64,000 bases of DNA from Acinetobacter sp. ANC 7912 (GCF_039862785.1 NZ_CP156795.1:868001-932000), one strand, 5' to 3'. Counted from the first letter of the stretch, positions 27,272 through 37,204 are shown. The notes: generated by a model from the letters alone, not told the origin. Numbers and translations are program-made.

Positions 27272-27386
27272 TAATCTGGCTTTTAGGTAGAACTTTTATA
27301 ATAAATCCGACAATTTTAGTTGAAATTTTATATTTACCCCGCATCTTCAGTTAAAATAGCAGCTTCAGCTTGAGGAAATTATTGTT

Positions 27387-28025
27387 ATGTCGACTGAGAA
27401 CAGCAGCACTGCAGTTGCAGAGGAAATTCCTAACCTATTGATTACACCAAATGCGCAAGAGTATTTGAAAGAATTGCTGGAAAAGCAAAACACGCCGGGC
27501 ATTGGTGTGCGTATTTTCGTGGAAAATCCTGGTACTCCGCGCGCTGAATGTTGCATGGCTTATAGTGCACCAGATGAAGTTGTACCGACAGACTACAAAC
27601 AGGAATATCCAGATTTTCCTGCGTACATCGATACTCCATCTATTCCTTATTTGCTGGATGCAGTGATTGATTACAACAAAGACCGTTTTGGTGGTCAGCT
27701 GACTTTCCGTGCGCCAAACTCTAAAGTGCCACGTGTGGGTCCAGATGCCTCTGTAGAAGAGCGTATTACTTACGTGCTTCAGTCAGAAATCAACCCAGGT
27801 CTGGCAGGTCATGGTGGTAATTGTGCACTGGTGGAAGTGATTGAAGATGAAGAGCATGGTCTGACTGCAGTCTTGAAATTCGGTGGTGGTTGTCAAGGTT
27901 GTTCAGCAATTGATGTAACGCTGAAACAGGGTGTTGAAACCACTTTGAAACAGCATATTCCAGAGCTTGCACGTGTCGTTGACCAGACTGACCACAGCCA
28001 GGCTGAAGGTGCATACTTTAAATAA
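27387..28025 (+). CDS. nfuA: Fe-S cluster carrier protein NfuA
   Basis: 212 residues. The N-terminal half is a degenerate A-type (HesB/IscA-like) domain, LLITPNAQEYLKELLEKQ, and the C-terminal half is a NifU domain with the cluster-binding CxxC in KFGGGCQGCSAID (near residue 170). NfuA dimers hold a 4Fe-4S cluster and deliver it to client enzymes, especially under oxidative or iron stress. The protein is close to the E. coli length of 191 with a slightly longer N-terminus and C-terminus. It has its own terminator and precedes a Fur-controlled receptor gene. Confidence 0.96.
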   Translation: MSTENSSTAVAEEIPNLLITPNAQEYLKELLEKQNTPGIGVRIFVENPGTPRAECCMAYSAPDEVVPTDYKQEYPDFPAYIDTPSIPYLLDAVIDYNKDRFGGQLTFRAPNSKVPRVGPDASVEERITYVLQSEINPGLAGHGGNCALVEVIEDEEHGLTAVLKFGGGCQGCSAIDVTLKQGVETTLKQHIPELARVVDQTDHSQAEGAYFK

Positions 28026-28053
28026 GTAGCCGATAAAATTTAGCTTTTAAATG

Positions 28054-28081
28054 AGACCTCGAATTTTCGGGGTCTTTTTTT
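28054..28081 (+). terminator. Terminator of nfuA
   Basis: AGACCTCGAA / TTCGGGGTCT stem followed by a run of T. Confidence 0.85.
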
Positions 28082-28095
28082 AACTTCCAAATAAT

Positions 28096-28147
28096 AATGA
28101 GAATAATTATCAATAGTAATTGTATTTATATTTAAAATTGCTACAAT
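28096..28147 (+). promoter_or_regulatory. Fur-like box and promoter of the TonB receptor gene
   Basis: AATGAGAATAATTATCAAT (28096-28114) matches the Fur consensus of alternating GATAAT-like hexamers. A TTGTAT -35 (28120) and TACAAT -10 (28142) with 16-base spacing follow, so a bound repressor would lie at the -35. Confidence 0.75.
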
Positions 28148-28203
28148 GCCTCACAATTCATTCAACATTTCTTCATAAATCAACTTCTGGGGCGTAATTA
28201 AGT

Positions 28204-30285
28204 ATGAATAAGCCGTTTTTTAAATCGACGTTGGCCTTTGCAGTGGTTTCAGCAATGGCATTATCTGTGCAGGCACAAGACCAATTTAATGAAGAACAAA
28301 AAAGTGATGTAAAAACAGAAGCGATAAAATTACAGACGATTGTGGTATCAGCTACGGGTTATGAACAGGAAGTTGAAAAAGCGCCATCTTCAATGACTGT
28401 GATTACCAGAGAAGAATTAGATAAACGCGAATATAACGATATTACGGATGTATTGCGTAATACCCCTGGTGTGGTAGTTTCTGGTTCAGGATCAGCGCAG
28501 ACCATTAGTATTCGGGGAATGAGCTCAAATTACACTTTATTTCTGGTAGATGGTAAGCGCCAATACGGTAAAGACGTAAACCCGAATGGTGATGATGCTG
28601 GTTTTGAGAAAAATATTCTGCCACCGATGGCTTCTATTGAACGTATCGAGATCATTCGTGGCCCGGCATCGACCTTGTATGGTACAGATGCGATGGGTGG
28701 GGTCGTTAACATCATTACTAAAAAAGTGTCTGATGAATGGACAGGTAATATTGAGCTCGGTACCACCATACAGGACAGCTCTAAATCAGGTGATATTAAA
28801 AATGGCTCAGTCTATGTTTCTGGTCCACTGATTCAGGAGAAATTGGGACTGCAACTTGCGCTCAACAAACAAGAGCGTGAAGAAGATAGTTACGTTGGTG
28901 GTTTTCGAGGCACAGAACGTGAAAGCTTGAACTCACGTTTAACTTATGTGTTGAATGATGACCATGACCTGCAATTAGAAGCTAACTTTGTTCAACAGGA
29001 CTCAACGACATCTGTAGGAAAAACAGTTGAAGCTGCCGCAGGCGCAGCTGACTCAGCATCACGGAATTATCGTAGTGTATATGCCTTAACACATAATGGT
29101 CGTTATACAGACAATCTGGATAGCTCATCCTATATCCAATATGAAAGTTCAAAAAATCCAGACCGTGAGAATACAACTTTAGGCACCCAGGGCATTACTT
29201 TGGAAACCTGGATTGCAAACAGTCAATGGAACTGGTTATTAGGTAATCACACCTTATCAATGGGGGCTCACTACAAAGATGAAAAGCTGATTGATAAGGC
29301 AACGAACCGTAATCCTAATGCACCAGAGTTTAATGAATTAACCCGTTGGTCTGCTGCATTATTTTTAGAAGATACATGGCGTCTAACGGATCGTTTCGAT
29401 TTAACCGCAGGTTTACGTTATGACCATGATGAAAACTATAGTGGTCATTTGTCACCACGTTTATATGGTGTCTATGCAGTAAATGATAATTTTACAGTGA
29501 AAGGCGGGGTAGCGACCGGTTATAAACAGCCTGACATCCGTGCGGCTACTGAAGGCTTTTATAGTGTCACAGGTGGTGGTGGTTCTCCACTTCCGACAGG
29601 CCGTGGGATTATCCGTGCCAATCCGGATCTTGAACCAGAATCAAGTGTATCAACTGAGTTGAGCTTTAATTGGAAAAATGACTATGTAAATACATCTTTA
29701 ACTGGGTTTATGACCACGTATAAAGACCGTATTACAGAAGTTCGTGCCTGTGAAACAGATATAGATGGTAGCAGCACCAACCGTAATAACTGGCAAAACT
29801 GGGCATGTTTCGAAGGCCCAACACCTTTCTACTTTATTAGCGAGCGCATTAATGTCGATGAGGCAGAAATCAAAGGGGTAGAAGCGACTATAGAAGCAGA
29901 CTTAACGGATTATACAACTTTGTCTGCAAACTATACTTTTACTGATTCTGAGTTTAAGTCAGGTGAGTTTAAAGGCCAGCCACTTAACCAGATGCCAGAA
30001 CATATGTTCAATATCTTAGTCGATCATGAAGTCACCGATGCTTTAAATATTTGGTCTCGTTTACACTATCGCTCAGAGACTTCAGCGTACTTAAGCCGTA
30101 CGTCTATGGCAGATCCAAACCCTGGATATAGCTTCATTGATGTTGGCTTTAATTATAAATTTACTCCAAACCTGACAGGCAAGTTCGGTGTTTATAATCT
30201 TTTAGACGAGAAGGCTGAAGATGTAGAGGGAGACCAATTATTAGATGGTCGCCGTTACAGTATCAGCCTGAATGCTAAATTTTAA
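28204..30285 (+). CDS. TonB-dependent siderophore receptor
   Basis: 693 residues. A signal peptide (AFAVVSAMALSVQAQ) is followed by a TonB-box-like TIVVSATG, then the plug domain (TVITREELDKREYNDITDVL, IRGMSSNYTLFLVDGKR, and IERIEIIRGPASTLYGTDAMGGVVNIIT). A 22-strand barrel follows, ending in YSISLNAKF with the terminal Phe. The RGPASTLYG segment and the two Cys of VRACETDI and NWACFEGP suggest a FepA/CirA/PirA-type catecholate receptor. It imports ferric siderophore across the outer membrane using TonB energy. The Fur box upstream predicts iron repression. The exact siderophore cannot be told. Confidence 0.93.
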   Translation: MNKPFFKSTLAFAVVSAMALSVQAQDQFNEEQKSDVKTEAIKLQTIVVSATGYEQEVEKAPSSMTVITREELDKREYNDITDVLRNTPGVVVSGSGSAQTISIRGMSSNYTLFLVDGKRQYGKDVNPNGDDAGFEKNILPPMASIERIEIIRGPASTLYGTDAMGGVVNIITKKVSDEWTGNIELGTTIQDSSKSGDIKNGSVYVSGPLIQEKLGLQLALNKQEREEDSYVGGFRGTERESLNSRLTYVLNDDHDLQLEANFVQQDSTTSVGKTVEAAAGAADSASRNYRSVYALTHNGRYTDNLDSSSYIQYESSKNPDRENTTLGTQGITLETWIANSQWNWLLGNHTLSMGAHYKDEKLIDKATNRNPNAPEFNELTRWSAALFLEDTWRLTDRFDLTAGLRYDHDENYSGHLSPRLYGVYAVNDNFTVKGGVATGYKQPDIRAATEGFYSVTGGGGSPLPTGRGIIRANPDLEPESSVSTELSFNWKNDYVNTSLTGFMTTYKDRITEVRACETDIDGSSTNRNNWQNWACFEGPTPFYFISERINVDEAEIKGVEATIEADLTDYTTLSANYTFTDSEFKSGEFKGQPLNQMPEHMFNILVDHEVTDALNIWSRLHYRSETSAYLSRTSMADPNPGYSFIDVGFNYKFTPNLTGKFGVYNLLDEKAEDVEGDQLLDGRRYSISLNAKF

Positions 30286-30301
30286 AGTCATCTTATAAAA
30301 T

Positions 30302-30324
30302 AAGCCGCTTTCGCGGCTTTTTTT
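30302..30324 (+). terminator. Terminator of the TonB receptor gene
   Basis: AAGCCGC / GCGGCTT stem with a TTTC loop and T run. The T run overlaps the end of the convergent gene. Confidence 0.88.
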
Positions 30325-31330
30325 ATTCTTCAACTTTCAAAATTTTCAGTGTGCTTTCTGAATAATAGAATTTTTCCAGATAGGCACGGGCACGTTCACG
30401 TAAATAGCCCTGATGAATCATCTGCTGAATAATCGGTGTCAGCAATTCATTCAGTTCGGTCTGGATCAGCGATTCATCAATATTCAGATCTCGTAATAAT
30501 TGATCAAAAGTATGTTCCTGATTGCGTACATACCAGGCATGAATGCCATCATGTAACTGTTGCTGCAAATAATCGGTCTGACGGATGTGGTCCCAGATTT
30601 CATGACCCAGATCCACGGTCTGACTCAAATCCTGCACCTCAATATAATTTTTCAGTACTGATAATGGCATATCCTTGATTTTATGCCAGAGATTTGCCTG
30701 AAAATGATACAGTTTCTCATCATCAAAATGCTGGTTCAGAATATTTTCACTCAACTGGCCCAGCTTCAGAATATTCTTTTGCAGATACTTGCTGATGGCA
30801 TTGTCCAGACTGCTATCGGTGACATTTTCCAAAACAGATTTTCCCATTTTCATAAAGCGGGAAACACCTGGAACACTTTTCGCAATCATTGAATTGTCCA
30901 GATAATCCTGAATCGAATGCTGGATCAATTGGCTGATCATGGCAGAGAAAGCAGGATTATTCACGATGCGTTTGATCAGGCGTTGGCGGTGACTACTTTT
31001 ACTCGCCACATACTGGGCAATCTTGTCGATGGTCATGACCGGAATCACATCAGAAATCTTGGTCGTGTCATTTGCCGGATGTACCAGTGCAAAACGGATA
31101 TGTTCGGCAATCTGTTCGATTAGAAAAGAGCTTGCTGCTGTGCCTAAGATTTGCTTTTGTAGCAGCTGGTTAATCTGGGCTGGGTTCCACAGATCTTTCA
31201 GTGCCTGTTTACGAAACCAGAGATAGAATGCTTGAAACTCTTGCTGAATGGTTTCAGATTGAGCAAAGGATTGATCGAGGAAATCAAGTTGAGCATCAAT
31301 CAATTGCTCAATCATCGGGTGTTTCTGCAT
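30323..31330 (-). CDS. Conserved hypothetical helical protein
   Basis: 335 residues, no signal peptide and no membrane helix. It is almost entirely alpha-helical and polar, with segments such as QQEFQAFYLWFRKQALKDLW near the N-terminus and MIHQGYLRERARAYLEKFYY at the C-terminus. I recognise no domain. It lies 14 bases downstream of an alpha/beta hydrolase gene on the same strand, so the two are probably co-transcribed. Its stop is inside the terminator of the convergent receptor gene. The function is unknown. Confidence 0.75.
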   Translation of the reverse strand: MQKHPMIEQLIDAQLDFLDQSFAQSETIQQEFQAFYLWFRKQALKDLWNPAQINQLLQKQILGTAASSFLIEQIAEHIRFALVHPANDTTKISDVIPVMTIDKIAQYVASKSSHRQRLIKRIVNNPAFSAMISQLIQHSIQDYLDNSMIAKSVPGVSRFMKMGKSVLENVTDSSLDNAISKYLQKNILKLGQLSENILNQHFDDEKLYHFQANLWHKIKDMPLSVLKNYIEVQDLSQTVDLGHEIWDHIRQTDYLQQQLHDGIHAWYVRNQEHTFDQLLRDLNIDESLIQTELNELLTPIIQQMIHQGYLRERARAYLEKFYYSESTLKILKVEE

Positions 31331-31344
31331 GGTTATTCTAAAAC

Positions 31345-32382
31345 TTAATTTAAAGGAATGAGTTTATCTGCCAGCGGATTTTTTAGGGTCTGGGTTTTGG
31401 CCAGGAATGGTAAATAATACTGCGCCACCTGTTGGTCTGCTTCGAGTAATGGCACGTGACCGACATTATTCAGGATAATTGGTGTTTCCGCACGTTTGAG
31501 CAGGGAATGTAGTTCCTTGGCGACTTCGACATTAATAATACGATCCTGTTTGCCCCAGAGAATCAGCGTTGGCGCTTCTACATTACGGGTTAAGCGGGCA
31601 AAAGTCTCTGGCGTATAGATGCGGCTCAGCATGACAATCTGGTCAATGGTTTTGCTGGTTTTGTCCGCTTGTGAAATCAGCAGTTTTTCCTGTGCCTGTA
31701 CCAGTTTGTCTGGTAAAGCTGGTGGATGCTGCATCAGTTTATGTCGCACATCATCCAGATCGCCCGGTTTATTTACGATCAGATTTTTTAAAGCATGTGG
31801 ATCACGAGTATATGGAGTATTGGCCTGTTTATAGATGCCGGCACTATTGATGAGAAACAGACTTTGTGTATCAAAAGGATATTGAGCTGCATAAACAGTG
31901 GCAATAGAACCGCCCAGCGAATGACCTGCCACATGCAGGTTTTTCTCAACTTTTAAGGTTTCAAGAAACTGGCGCAGCTGTGAGGTGACATTTGGTACGG
32001 AAAAGTCAAAGTCCTCAGGCGTTCTGGTATCGCCATTATTCGGCAGGTCTGGAATGATGACATGGTAATAAGGGGTTAGAAATTGTGCGACACGATTCCA
32101 GTGATCTTTGGTACCGGCCAGACCGTGAATCAGTACAATCGAAGGTCGGTTTTTACTGCCACCTTCATTATAACTCCAGGTAATTTCCCCAACTTTGATG
32201 CTTTTATTTTGCAAGCCTGCTTGGGTGCGTTGCTGGAATAAATATTGATTTAAGATATTGCTCGAAGTCTGAGCACGAGCAGGTGAAAAGACCTGGGCCT
32301 GACTCATCGTACTAACAGTTGAAGTAACAGCTAGGGCAAGCGCGCACAGTAATTTTGAGCGTTTTATTGGTTTTTTTATCAT
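31345..32382 (-). CDS. Secreted or periplasmic alpha/beta hydrolase
   Basis: About 345 residues. A signal peptide begins at MIKKPIKRSKLLCALALAV and ends near MSQAQ. The frame is open 13 codons further upstream, but this start gives a proper export signal. The hydrolase fold shows the oxyanion region IVLIHGLAGTKDHW, the nucleophile Ser in VAGHSLGGSIA, the acid Asp in LILWGKQDRIIN, and the His in NNVGHVPLLEAD, so the triad is complete. It resembles lipase or esterase-type enzymes; the substrate is unknown. The 30323 gene follows after 14 bases. Confidence 0.88.
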   Translation of the reverse strand: MIKKPIKRSKLLCALALAVTSTVSTMSQAQVFSPARAQTSSNILNQYLFQQRTQAGLQNKSIKVGEITWSYNEGGSKNRPSIVLIHGLAGTKDHWNRVAQFLTPYYHVIIPDLPNNGDTRTPEDFDFSVPNVTSQLRQFLETLKVEKNLHVAGHSLGGSIATVYAAQYPFDTQSLFLINSAGIYKQANTPYTRDPHALKNLIVNKPGDLDDVRHKLMQHPPALPDKLVQAQEKLLISQADKTSKTIDQIVMLSRIYTPETFARLTRNVEAPTLILWGKQDRIINVEVAKELHSLLKRAETPIILNNVGHVPLLEADQQVAQYYLPFLAKTQTLKNPLADKLIPLN

Positions 32383-32689
32383 GGCTACAATTCCGTGTAT
32401 TGCATCAGGTGCACTGCTCAAAGATCGTTTGAATCACAAAGTAAATAGAACTTTTGGGTGAAAACGATGATGTGTTTTCTATTGTAAATTATTGTGAACC
32501 AATGTCACGAATTTCTTATACAGTTGTCTAGAAAAAATCCGGTTTTCATGTGAAGTATGCTGGGAAATGGCAAAAAAACTGTGAACTATCCGAAAAGATA
32601 GAAATTTGCACAAGTTCTTTTTTTGCAAGTGACATTCCCATATCAGGGGATTAAGATATTGCAACTTAAAACAATGGTGGTAAACAGGA

Positions 32690-33304
32690 ATGCTCACAGC
32701 TCAGGAAGCGATCGAACGTCTTAAAAAAGGTAACCAGCGCTTTGTTAATGGTGAAACACAGCATTTAAAATTATTATCGCATCAAGAACGTGCGGAAATG
32801 GCAGAAAGTCAGGAACCCTTTGCGATTATTTTAGGCTGTTCAGATTCGCGTGTACCTGCGGAAATGATCTTTGACCAAGGCTTGGGTGACCTGTTCGTGA
32901 TTCGTGTTGCGGGTAACATTGTGGCGCCGTCTCAGGTCGGTAGTGTGGAATTCGCAGCAGAAAGCTTTGGCTGTCCTGTGGTCATTGTATTGGGTCATAC
33001 CCATTGTGGTGCGATTCATTCAACCATTGAAGCCCTGACCAATCCGGCAACCCCGCCATCTGCAAACCTAATGTCAATTGTGAACCGTGTGCGTCCATCA
33101 GTTGAAATCCTGATGCAGACTGAGCTGAAAGATGACCTGAACAAACTGTCTCGACATGCAGTGAAATCGAACGTCTTTGCTTCAGTCAACCAGTTGCGTC
33201 ATGGGTCTGCCGTACTAGAGAACCTGATTCTGCAAGGCAAACTGCAAGTGATTGGTGCAGAATATTCACTGGAAACAGGTGAAGTCACTTTTTTTGACTT
33301 CTGA
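32690..33304 (+). CDS. Beta-class carbonic anhydrase
   Basis: 204 residues. It interconverts carbon dioxide and bicarbonate in the cytosol. The zinc site of the beta class is complete: Cys50, Asp52 and Arg54 in CSDSRVPAE, then His103 and Cys106 in LGHTHCGAIH. The length is typical. It is transcribed alone and convergent with the tesA-like gene. Confidence 0.95.
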   Translation: MLTAQEAIERLKKGNQRFVNGETQHLKLLSHQERAEMAESQEPFAIILGCSDSRVPAEMIFDQGLGDLFVIRVAGNIVAPSQVGSVEFAAESFGCPVVIVLGHTHCGAIHSTIEALTNPATPPSANLMSIVNRVRPSVEILMQTELKDDLNKLSRHAVKSNVFASVNQLRHGSAVLENLILQGKLQVIGAEYSLETGEVTFFDF

Positions 33305-33328
33305 TCAGATTCTGTAATCTGATTGAAT

Positions 33329-33355
33329 TAAAGGCGCCTTAGAGGGCGCCTTTAA
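33329..33355. terminator. Terminator hairpin between carbonic anhydrase and tesA-like gene
   Basis: AAAGGCGCC / GGCGCCTTT stem with a TTAGAG loop. It overlaps the 3' end of the tesA-like gene and serves convergent transcripts. Confidence 0.75.
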
Positions 33356-33974
33356 TGTATGGATAGGCATTATTTAACAGGATTGTTTGTGCCTTAGCCG
33401 TTGGATGCACCAGATCCTGCTGCATCAGGCTTTTATTTCCCGCCACGCCATTCAGGAAAAATGGCAGTAATTTCACTTTATATTGCTGGCTGACCACCTT
33501 GTAATTATTTTCAAAAGCTTTGCTGTAGCTTTGGCCATAATTGGGTGGCATTTTCATGCCAAATAAAATGACTTTTGCCTTGGCTTTCTGACTTTGCTGG
33601 ACCAGACTGGACAGATTCTTCTGAATCATTTGTGGTGGCTGACCACGCAGACCATCATTTCCCCCCAGTTCAATGACCACAATATGCGGCTTATGTGTCT
33701 GCAGCAGTTTAGGCAGACGCGCCAGTGCACCGCTGGTAGTTTCGCCGCTGACACTTGCATTGACCACTTTATGCTGTTTCGGATACTGTTGGTCTAAACG
33801 TTTTTGCAACAGATAGACCCAACCCTGTTCAGGTTGAATACCATAACCCGCACTTAAGCTGTCACCCAAAATCATAATCGTCTTTGCTGAAACTAGAACA
33901 GGCGTCAGGCACAGGCTGAAAAGCGCTAAGCTGCGGAATAAATAAGACTTTAGAATTCGAATATTAAGACGCAT
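33339..33974 (-). CDS. tesA: SGNH/GDSL esterase, TesA-like (arylesterase)
   Basis: About 211 residues from the internal start MRLNIRILKSYLF, which begins a signal peptide ending near LVSAK. SGNH blocks: block I MILGDSLSAGYGI with the nucleophile Ser, block III in VIELGGNDGLRG, and block V DLVHPTAKAQ with Asp and His. TesA-type enzymes hydrolyse thioesters, arylesters and lysophospholipids in the periplasm. It is divergent from an ABC transporter pair, as tesA is from ybbA-ybbP in E. coli, which supports the name. The open frame reaches 34061 but the longer N-terminus overlaps the divergent gene. Confidence 0.9.
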   Translation of the reverse strand: MRLNIRILKSYLFRSLALFSLCLTPVLVSAKTIMILGDSLSAGYGIQPEQGWVYLLQKRLDQQYPKQHKVVNASVSGETTSGALARLPKLLQTHKPHIVVIELGGNDGLRGQPPQMIQKNLSSLVQQSQKAKAKVILFGMKMPPNYGQSYSKAFENNYKVVSQQYKVKLLPFFLNGVAGNKSLMQQDLVHPTAKAQTILLNNAYPYIKGAL

Positions 33975-34013
33975 AGGATAAGTATGATTCAAGACCGCCG
34001 GGAAAACTCCATC

Positions 34014-34709
34014 ATGCCACAGCCCATCATTTCTGCTCAACAATTGACACAAAAGATACAACTATCACAAAAACAGTTGACGATTTTTGAGAATCTGAAT
34101 CTGGAAATTCAGGCCGGTGAGCAGGTGGTGATTACTGGACGATCCGGCTCTGGAAAATCAACTTTGCTGGGTATTCTGGCTACCCTCGATCAGGCCAGTT
34201 CCGGGCAGTTACAGGTTTGCGGTGAATTAATTACCGAACTGAATGAAGAACAACGTGCCAAGGTTCGACTGGAAAATATCGGCTTTGTATTTCAGTCCTT
34301 TCAGCTGTTGCCGCATCTGACTGCACTGGAAAATGTCATGTTGCCATTACGACTGCAACCAAACTTTAACTATGCCGGAGCGGAACAGAAAGCTTTAAAT
34401 CTGTTAAAGCGAGTTGGGCTGGATCGACAAGCACAGCAAACGCCAAAAGTCTTATCGGGTGGGGAACAGCAACGCGTTGCCATTGCCCGAGCCTTGGTCA
34501 GTGAACCCAAAATTATCTTTGCCGATGAACCAACGGGTAATTTGGATGGAGAAACTGCACAGGAAATCGAACAGCTGTTATTCCAGTTAAACCGGGAACT
34601 CGGCACGACGCTGGTACTGGTCACGCATGATCAGAAATTGGCGCAGCAATGCCAGCGCCATTTTGAATTGAGCAATGGTCAATTAACTGAACATGCGAAT
34701 GGAGGATGA
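34014..34709 (+). CDS. ABC transporter ATPase, YbbA/LolD-like
   Basis: About 231 residues. Walker A is GRSGSGKST, the Q-loop VFQSFQLLPHLTALENV, the signature LSGGEQQRVAIARALV, Walker B IIFADEPTGNLD, and the H-loop LVLVTHDQ, all intact. This is the MacB/LolD/FtsE class that pairs with FtsX-type permeases. ATG 34014 was chosen because MPQPIISAQQ aligns with the usual start; ATG 33984 also has a good ribosome site (AGGATAAGT) and would add 10 residues. The stop overlaps the ribosome site of the permease gene. The system is a likely lipid or envelope-related exporter, but its substrate is not established in E. coli either. Confidence 0.92.
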   Translation: MPQPIISAQQLTQKIQLSQKQLTIFENLNLEIQAGEQVVITGRSGSGKSTLLGILATLDQASSGQLQVCGELITELNEEQRAKVRLENIGFVFQSFQLLPHLTALENVMLPLRLQPNFNYAGAEQKALNLLKRVGLDRQAQQTPKVLSGGEQQRVAIARALVSEPKIIFADEPTGNLDGETAQEIEQLLFQLNRELGTTLVLVTHDQKLAQQCQRHFELSNGQLTEHANGG

Positions 34710-34710
34710 T

Positions 34711-37185
34711 ATGCATCTCTTCCGACCTTTACTGACCCAGAGCTTTAAGACCACCGGTATTTATCTGCTGATCATTGCCCTGACTCTAGCGATTAGCGCG
34801 ACCACTGCACTCAAGTTTAGTAATGAACAGATTCAGAATGCGGTAGCACTACAGGCAGCAGAAATGCTGGCCGGGGATTTGCAGCTTAGCAACAATGAAC
34901 CGATTGAAGATCGCTGGCGGGATAAAGCAGATCAGCTGGGCTTGCAACAATCCGAAGTCACTGTATTTGGTAGTATGGCACATACCCATGATGAATTTGT
35001 CATGGTCAATGTCAAAGCCATTGATTCAGCTTTTCCCTTACGTGGTGAGCTCCGTGTTAAACCAGCTGCCAAGCAGATTCAGCCAGGCCAAATCTGGCTG
35101 AGTCAACGTGCTATGGATTTGCTCAAGGTTAAAGTCGGGGAGCAGGTTAATATTGCTGACGCTGCGTTTAAGATCACCGCAGTGATTGATTATGACTCCA
35201 ATCAGGAACTAGGCTTTTCCGGTTTTTCTCCAACCGTGATTATTTCTCAGGCTGATATAGCCAGAACCAATGCGATTCAGGTTGGTAGCCGGATTGATTA
35301 CCGTTTGTTGATGGCAGGTGAGCCAGAAAGCATTAAAGCCTATCAGAAAGATTTTAAAAAAATTATCAAACCTGAATCGGATTCCGATGCGGATCAAGAG
35401 CAGTTTGAAGAGCAGAACAGCCTGCGTCTCAGAAATGCCAATGAAAGCAATACCCGCTTGATGAAGCCAATTGCCAATCTGGATACCTTCCTGCAACTGG
35501 CCAATATTCTCACCATCTTGCTATGTGGTATTGCGATCGCCTTAACTGCACAGCGTTATGTGCAGCAGAATCAGGATCATATTGCCCTGATGCGTTGTAT
35601 CGGCGCGACTAAAAATCAGATTCTAGCCGCTTATCTGGCTTTGCTGGGTTTAGTGCTTTTAATCGCCATGCTGATTGGTAGCGTGATAGGTGTTGCATTG
35701 GGTTATGGCTTGCTGCAGCTCATGCTACAGCTGATTCCAAACTTGCAGCTTGAGTTCTCTGCTACGGCGATGCTGCTGGGGCCCTTGCCAATTGCCATGC
35801 TGACCAGTGCAGTGGTGTTACTGGGTTTTGTAATGCCAAGCTTATGGCAGTTGCTGAACACACCACCCATCCGTGTCATCCGTCAGGAAGAAAAATCGGT
35901 ACATTCCATGCTGTGGATGCTGGTCTGTGGCACTGTCAGCCTGATCATTTTCAGTATTGTACTGACAGAGGATATTGTGCTGACGGCTTGGGTGATAGGC
36001 GCGATAATTTTGCTCTGTGCCGTGCTGTATCTGACAGTTTGGGGCTTACTGAAAGTTCTACGTAATTCCAAGTCAAGAATCTCCACTTATGTCCGTACGC
36101 CTTATCAGACCGCTTTACAGATTACCGCTTTGGCTCTCGGTTTAAGTTTGATTACGGTGCTGGCCGTGTTGCGTACCGATCTGCTGGAGCGCTGGCAGCA
36201 GCAATTGCCGGAAGGGACACCGAACCAGTTTGTGTATGGCTTGCCGCCGTTTGACATGCCGGCATTTAAATCACGGGTAGAAGCAAATGGCTGGAAAAGT
36301 ACGCCTTTGTATCCGAATATTCGCGGTCGTCTGATTGCCAAAAATGACCAACCTTTTTCTGCTGAACTGGTAAAAAAGAGCAATACACTCCGTCGTGAAT
36401 TGAACCTGACCCAGACCGATCGCTATCCGCAGGATAATGTGATTGTTAGTGGTCAGGCTGAACTAAAACAGCGGGGAGAAGTGTCGGTCGAAGCAGCAAC
36501 TGCAGAAGAACTTGGAATTAAGATTGGCGACAAGCTGACCTTTAGTCTGCCGGAAGGCCCACTGGAAGCCAAAGTGGTGAATCTGCGTAGTGTGGAATGG
36601 GAAAGCTTTAGTCCAAACTTTTTCTTTATCTTTACGCCGAATACCATGGATGCTAATGCTGGCAGTTATCTGGGGAGTTTCTATGTGCCGGAACAGGAAC
36701 GGCCGAAACTGGTGCAGTTGATCCAGCAATTTTCCAATACTGTATTTATTGATGTCAGCCTGATCCTGAACGAGATTAAACGCATTGTGAATGTGCTGGT
36801 GCAGATCGTCACTGTACTGGCACTACTGGTCAGTATTTCTGGGGTGTTGGTGCTGATTGCCTGCCTGAATTTACTGATGGATGAACGCAAGCGGGAAGTA
36901 GCCTTGTTACGCTCTTTTGGCAGCTCCAGGCAGAAACTGAAAACCATGCTTAGTCTGGAAATTGGTTTTATTGGATTCTGTGCTGGCGTTGTCTCTTGCC
37001 TATTTGCGGAAGTAATTAGTGCGGTGGCAAGCTACCGCATGGAATTGCCGATTCAGCCACATTGGGAAATCTGGCTAATTCTGCCAATCTTTATGACGGT
37101 GCTGTGTGCCTTGATTGGACGTTATCGACTGAGTTATCTCAGTGAAATTCCCCCGTTGCAAAGCTTGCGAGAATTAAACCAATAA
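34711..37185 (+). CDS. FtsX-family ABC transporter permease, YbbP-like
   Basis: 824 residues. An N-terminal membrane helix (LLIIALTLAISATTAL), a large periplasmic domain, then two FtsX blocks: helices at about 260-400 (ILTILLCGIAIALTAQRYV, ALLGLVLLIAMLIGSVIGV) and at the C-terminus (LVQIVTVLALLVSISGVLVLIACLNLLM, then two more). Duplicated FtsX domains with about ten helices match YbbP rather than LolC or MacB. The start was set at ATG 34711 after GGAGGATGAT, one base after the ATPase stop, so the genes are translationally coupled. Confidence 0.9.
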   Translation: MHLFRPLLTQSFKTTGIYLLIIALTLAISATTALKFSNEQIQNAVALQAAEMLAGDLQLSNNEPIEDRWRDKADQLGLQQSEVTVFGSMAHTHDEFVMVNVKAIDSAFPLRGELRVKPAAKQIQPGQIWLSQRAMDLLKVKVGEQVNIADAAFKITAVIDYDSNQELGFSGFSPTVIISQADIARTNAIQVGSRIDYRLLMAGEPESIKAYQKDFKKIIKPESDSDADQEQFEEQNSLRLRNANESNTRLMKPIANLDTFLQLANILTILLCGIAIALTAQRYVQQNQDHIALMRCIGATKNQILAAYLALLGLVLLIAMLIGSVIGVALGYGLLQLMLQLIPNLQLEFSATAMLLGPLPIAMLTSAVVLLGFVMPSLWQLLNTPPIRVIRQEEKSVHSMLWMLVCGTVSLIIFSIVLTEDIVLTAWVIGAIILLCAVLYLTVWGLLKVLRNSKSRISTYVRTPYQTALQITALALGLSLITVLAVLRTDLLERWQQQLPEGTPNQFVYGLPPFDMPAFKSRVEANGWKSTPLYPNIRGRLIAKNDQPFSAELVKKSNTLRRELNLTQTDRYPQDNVIVSGQAELKQRGEVSVEAATAEELGIKIGDKLTFSLPEGPLEAKVVNLRSVEWESFSPNFFFIFTPNTMDANAGSYLGSFYVPEQERPKLVQLIQQFSNTVFIDVSLILNEIKRIVNVLVQIVTVLALLVSISGVLVLIACLNLLMDERKREVALLRSFGSSRQKLKTMLSLEIGFIGFCAGVVSCLFAEVISAVASYRMELPIQPHWEIWLILPIFMTVLCALIGRYRLSYLSEIPPLQSLRELNQ

Positions 37186-37204
37186 GAAATTGATGATACG
37201 TAAA

